Source: Larkinella sp. C7 (GTDB lineage Bacteria > Bacteroidota > Bacteroidia > Cytophagales > Spirosomataceae). From it: a DNA stretch of 64,000 nucleotides. The notes beneath the pieces are model-generated. The model had not been told where the DNA came from and did no database searches. It worked only from the letters and a program-made list of their open reading frames with translations. Each line of letters starts with the position of its first letter. Within the stretch, counting starts at the first letter, position 1. Shown piece after piece: positions 62,168-64,000 of this stretch. A program made the position numbers and the translations under genes. Location of the stretch: positions 104,182 to 168,181 of the forward strand of contig NZ_VBSL01000014.1 of the NCBI RefSeq assembly GCF_006149005.1, read 5' to 3'.

Positions 62168-63408
62168 AATCTTGGCTTTAGTTTTCTGGTCATCTTTTTT
62201 AACTCCTGTTCACTCTCCTGTTGATCATCCATGTAGACTGCTGCATACAAAAGTCGGCGGATTAGTGAGGTGTCCGAATCCGGCACCGGTTCCTCGGCGG
62301 GCGTTTTGTGCTCAATTTTAGGCTGTATGACGCGTTCAGCCTTTGGCTTGATATCTTCCTTGGGTAATACCACGAAGCGGTCACTAAAACGATTTTTGAG
62401 CGATCCAGCGGACAAATCCTTGCTCAATTCACTTCCGCTATAGATCATTTTCTGTTTGGCGTCAATAAAACTGATACCAAACAGGTTGCCATCCTTGCCC
62501 TGGTGAGGCAAGATGAGGATATTCATTCGGTGTAGCTTCTGTTGAAACTCAACCCACGAGCCGCCATCCGTCAGGCGCTCCTCGATCAGTCTCCGCATTC
62601 GGGGAGCCGCATCCTGCTTTGCCTTCTTTCCTGCCTTAATCCGGCGCTCAACCGTTTCCCGGGTGGGTTGCTGGCGCAGGCTACTGGACTTAAACGCAAT
62701 GCCTTCCCGCTCCTGCTCTTTGGCAACGGTGTACACCATGCCGGGCTTCTTGCCTTCCAGTGGCACCTCCACAGCCTGTACATTATACAGGTTCAGCAAT
62801 TGATTATACTGGGCAAAGCTGCTAAACCTGAAGTCATTGAGAACCGTCAGCACGACATTGGTTATAGCCTGCTTGAGATCGCCCTGCCCATAGTGAACCG
62901 GCTTGAGATGCGGCAATGATTTCTTTAGGGCGACCTTCTCGGCCTCGACCAGGTTAAATTCCTTCTCGATCTGCTGCCGCAACTTATTGGACCGCTCCCG
63001 TTCAAACTTATCGGGCACCTTGTCCCCTTTCTCATTAACCCGAATCGAAACGACGTGAACGTGGGTATGATCCGTATCGAAATGCTGATAGACCGCATAC
63101 GGCTGTCCACCGTAACCCATGCCATCCATATACCGGTCGGCAATTGCCAGTAGCTCCATAGCATCCGGCTTTTCTCCCGGTGCCAGTGAGAGACTCACGT
63201 GAAAGGTGGGCTTCGAAATACGCGGGTTCAGGGCGGCTTGCTGTTCCAGCATATAGGCAACCTGCTGCTTTTGCATCAGATCCGGATCGATGAGGATTCC
63301 GACGTAATTGCGTAATGCCAACCTTTCCGCTTCTCCCTGCTCCACTTTCATTTCGTTATAATAGACTGCCCCCTTGGGATTACTGCCGCTACTGATCCGT
63401 GTCACCAT
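62164..63408 (-). CDS. Relaxase (MobA/MobP family)
   Basis: 414 residues. The histidine motif YQHFDTDHTHVHVVSIRV at about 108 marks the metal-binding relaxase motif III. The start (GAVYYNEMKVEQGEAERL) is like other Bacteroidota mobilization relaxases, and a Tyr lies in VYYNEMK. It nicks oriT and stays covalently bound to the strand. Overlaps MobC-like relaxosome gene by 20 bp. Confidence 0.92.
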   Translation of the reverse strand: MVTRISSGSNPKGAVYYNEMKVEQGEAERLALRNYVGILIDPDLMQKQQVAYMLEQQAALNPRISKPTFHVSLSLAPGEKPDAMELLAIADRYMDGMGYGGQPYAVYQHFDTDHTHVHVVSIRVNEKGDKVPDKFERERSNKLRQQIEKEFNLVEAEKVALKKSLPHLKPVHYGQGDLKQAITNVVLTVLNDFRFSSFAQYNQLLNLYNVQAVEVPLEGKKPGMVYTVAKEQEREGIAFKSSSLRQQPTRETVERRIKAGKKAKQDAAPRMRRLIEERLTDGGSWVEFQQKLHRMNILILPHQGKDGNLFGISFIDAKQKMIYSGSELSKDLSAGSLKNRFSDRFVVLPKEDIKPKAERVIQPKIEHKTPAEEPVPDSDTSLIRRLLYAAVYMDDQQESEQELKKMTRKLKPRL

Positions 63409-63829
63409 TGCCCGCCACTAATTGAGGCCCAAAGTTGGCCAGTAAGCTATTGAAGTGCTGTTCTATTGCGACGACTTTTTCACTTAAAAGTAAGGTTTCG
63501 CGTTGCAGGTCCTGATAGTCAGTTGTGCTGTTAATGCGCTTGGATGACTGGTTAATGTTGACGCCAATCCGCACCAGGTCAATCCGGATTTCCCGTAACA
63601 ATGAAAGCATTTTCTCATCTTGCGTTGATACCTCGTTCTTAAAAAGCAAGGGTTTTTCCAGGCAAACCGAACGCACAAAGTCGGATAGGCTCCGCGCTGT
63701 GGTGGTCAGTTTTCGGGCTACCAGACGATTGTACTCTTCGGGTTCCCATCGCACCTGAAGAATTCTTATGGCTTTCTTGCCCTCCTCTTTTTCGGGCCTT
63801 CCCCCTTTATTTCTGGTCGATCCTTCCAT
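63389..63829 (-). CDS. Plasmid relaxosome accessory protein (MobC-type)
   Basis: 146 residues. Basic, ribbon-helix-helix-like start (NKGGRPEKEEGKKAIRILQVRW, then RKLTTTARSLSDFVRSVCLE) and a coiled end (INQSSKRINSTT). This is the accessory factor that binds oriT with the relaxase. First gene of the mobilization operon, next to the inverted repeats at the right edge. Confidence 0.88.
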   Translation of the reverse strand: MEGSTRNKGGRPEKEEGKKAIRILQVRWEPEEYNRLVARKLTTTARSLSDFVRSVCLEKPLLFKNEVSTQDEKMLSLLREIRIDLVRIGVNINQSSKRINSTTDYQDLQRETLLLSEKVVAIEQHFNSLLANFGPQLVAGNGDTDQ

Positions 63830-63842
63830 CGTCTTTTGTTTT

Positions 63843-63916
63843 ATTCAGCCGACTTCGGAGGCTGAATCATGGTTCGTACCGCCAAAGTACGAAACAGTTT
63901 TTGTATTGACAAAAAC
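63843..63916. other. Candidate oriT: three consecutive inverted repeats
   Basis: ATTCAGCC/GGCTGAAT (63843-63867), TTCGTAC/GTACGAA (63873-63893) and GTTTTTGT/ACAAAAAC (63897-63916), each perfect, with 9, 7 and 4-nt centres, directly upstream of the mobilization operon. Transfer origins of mobilizable plasmids lie in this position and consist of such dyads. The nick site cannot be read from sequence alone. Confidence 0.6.
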
Positions 63917-64000
63917 ACATCTTGCTTTTCTCAATCGAGGAACTTTTTTGATGTACATAGATTGCTGTTTTAGTGGATAAATTAATGGATTAACAAATTA

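Noticed and set aside
1..64000. tRNA genes, rRNA genes or complete insertion sequences
   Set aside because: No tRNA fold, rRNA block or intact transposase was recognised; only recombinase and ATPase relics indicate past rearrangements.

Overview
The window looks like part of a mobilizable plasmid, or a plasmid-derived region, from a Bacteroidota bacterium, most likely a Cytophagales member such as a Spirosoma relative. This is inferred, not proven. The reasons are the Bacteroidota-type promoters (a TTG-like -33 element, about 19-20 bp, then TAnnTTTG), the scarcity of Shine-Dalgarno sites, the protein types (CzcA fused to a TolC-like domain, DUF3347, DUF4099/DUF3945 proteins, a MobC-type coupling protein) and a Rep_3 initiator with iterons.

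Layout. 0.3-7.8 kb is a minus-strand copper island: a cytosolic Cys-rich copper-storage protein, a frameshifted DUF305 protein, a CPH-type copper ATPase, a multicopper oxidase fused to an outer-membrane barrel, an HMA-DUF3347 protein and small exported metal-binding proteins. 8.1-13.7 kb holds a nucleoside phosphorylase and a sulfane-sulfur module: two metallo-beta-lactamase/rhodanese proteins, an ArsR-rhodanese regulator and an MFS transporter. The two transcription units diverge from one perfect 17-bp palindrome that covers both promoters. 13.7-16.1 kb holds a P-type ATPase remnant followed by selD and mnmH, for selenium modification of tRNA. 16.7-20.3 kb is a periplasmic redox cluster: a small His-rich exported protein, a di-heme oxidoreductase, a Rieske lipoprotein and a porin-like protein.

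22-34.5 kb is a first divalent-metal efflux block: DUF4198, two tiny proteins, DUF1345, SpoIIAA-like, ZIP, two small proteins, an SPC/HEGST P1B-4 ATPase, an RND adaptor, and a CzcA pump fused to a TolC-like protein. 34.9-36.5 kb has a di-heme peroxidase and a hypothetical gene. 36.6-41.3 kb is a probable nickel/cobalt operon (HupE, membrane anchor, adaptor-like protein, NreB-like MFS) that ends, unexpectedly, in hisD. 41.5-48.1 kb is a second CzcA-TolC efflux operon.

48.9-64 kb is the plasmid backbone. It has an iteron origin with seven 19-bp iterons and a Rep_3 protein, then a zone of decayed genes (a recombinase tail, a frameshifted paralogue, an amber-interrupted ORF) and small plasmid genes. 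After these come a toprim primase-like protein, a DUF4099/DUF3945 protein, an M23 peptidase, a VirD4-type coupling protein, a relaxase, a relaxosome protein and a candidate oriT at the right edge. No ParAB, mating-pair-formation genes or intact transposase were seen.

The metal modules share an architecture: four operons each begin with a short exported His/Cys-rich protein whose C-terminus carries a Pro-Pro motif. Many genes here have a more plausible ATG downstream of a longer TTG- or GTG-initiated frame. Coordinates use the start judged best and state the reason.
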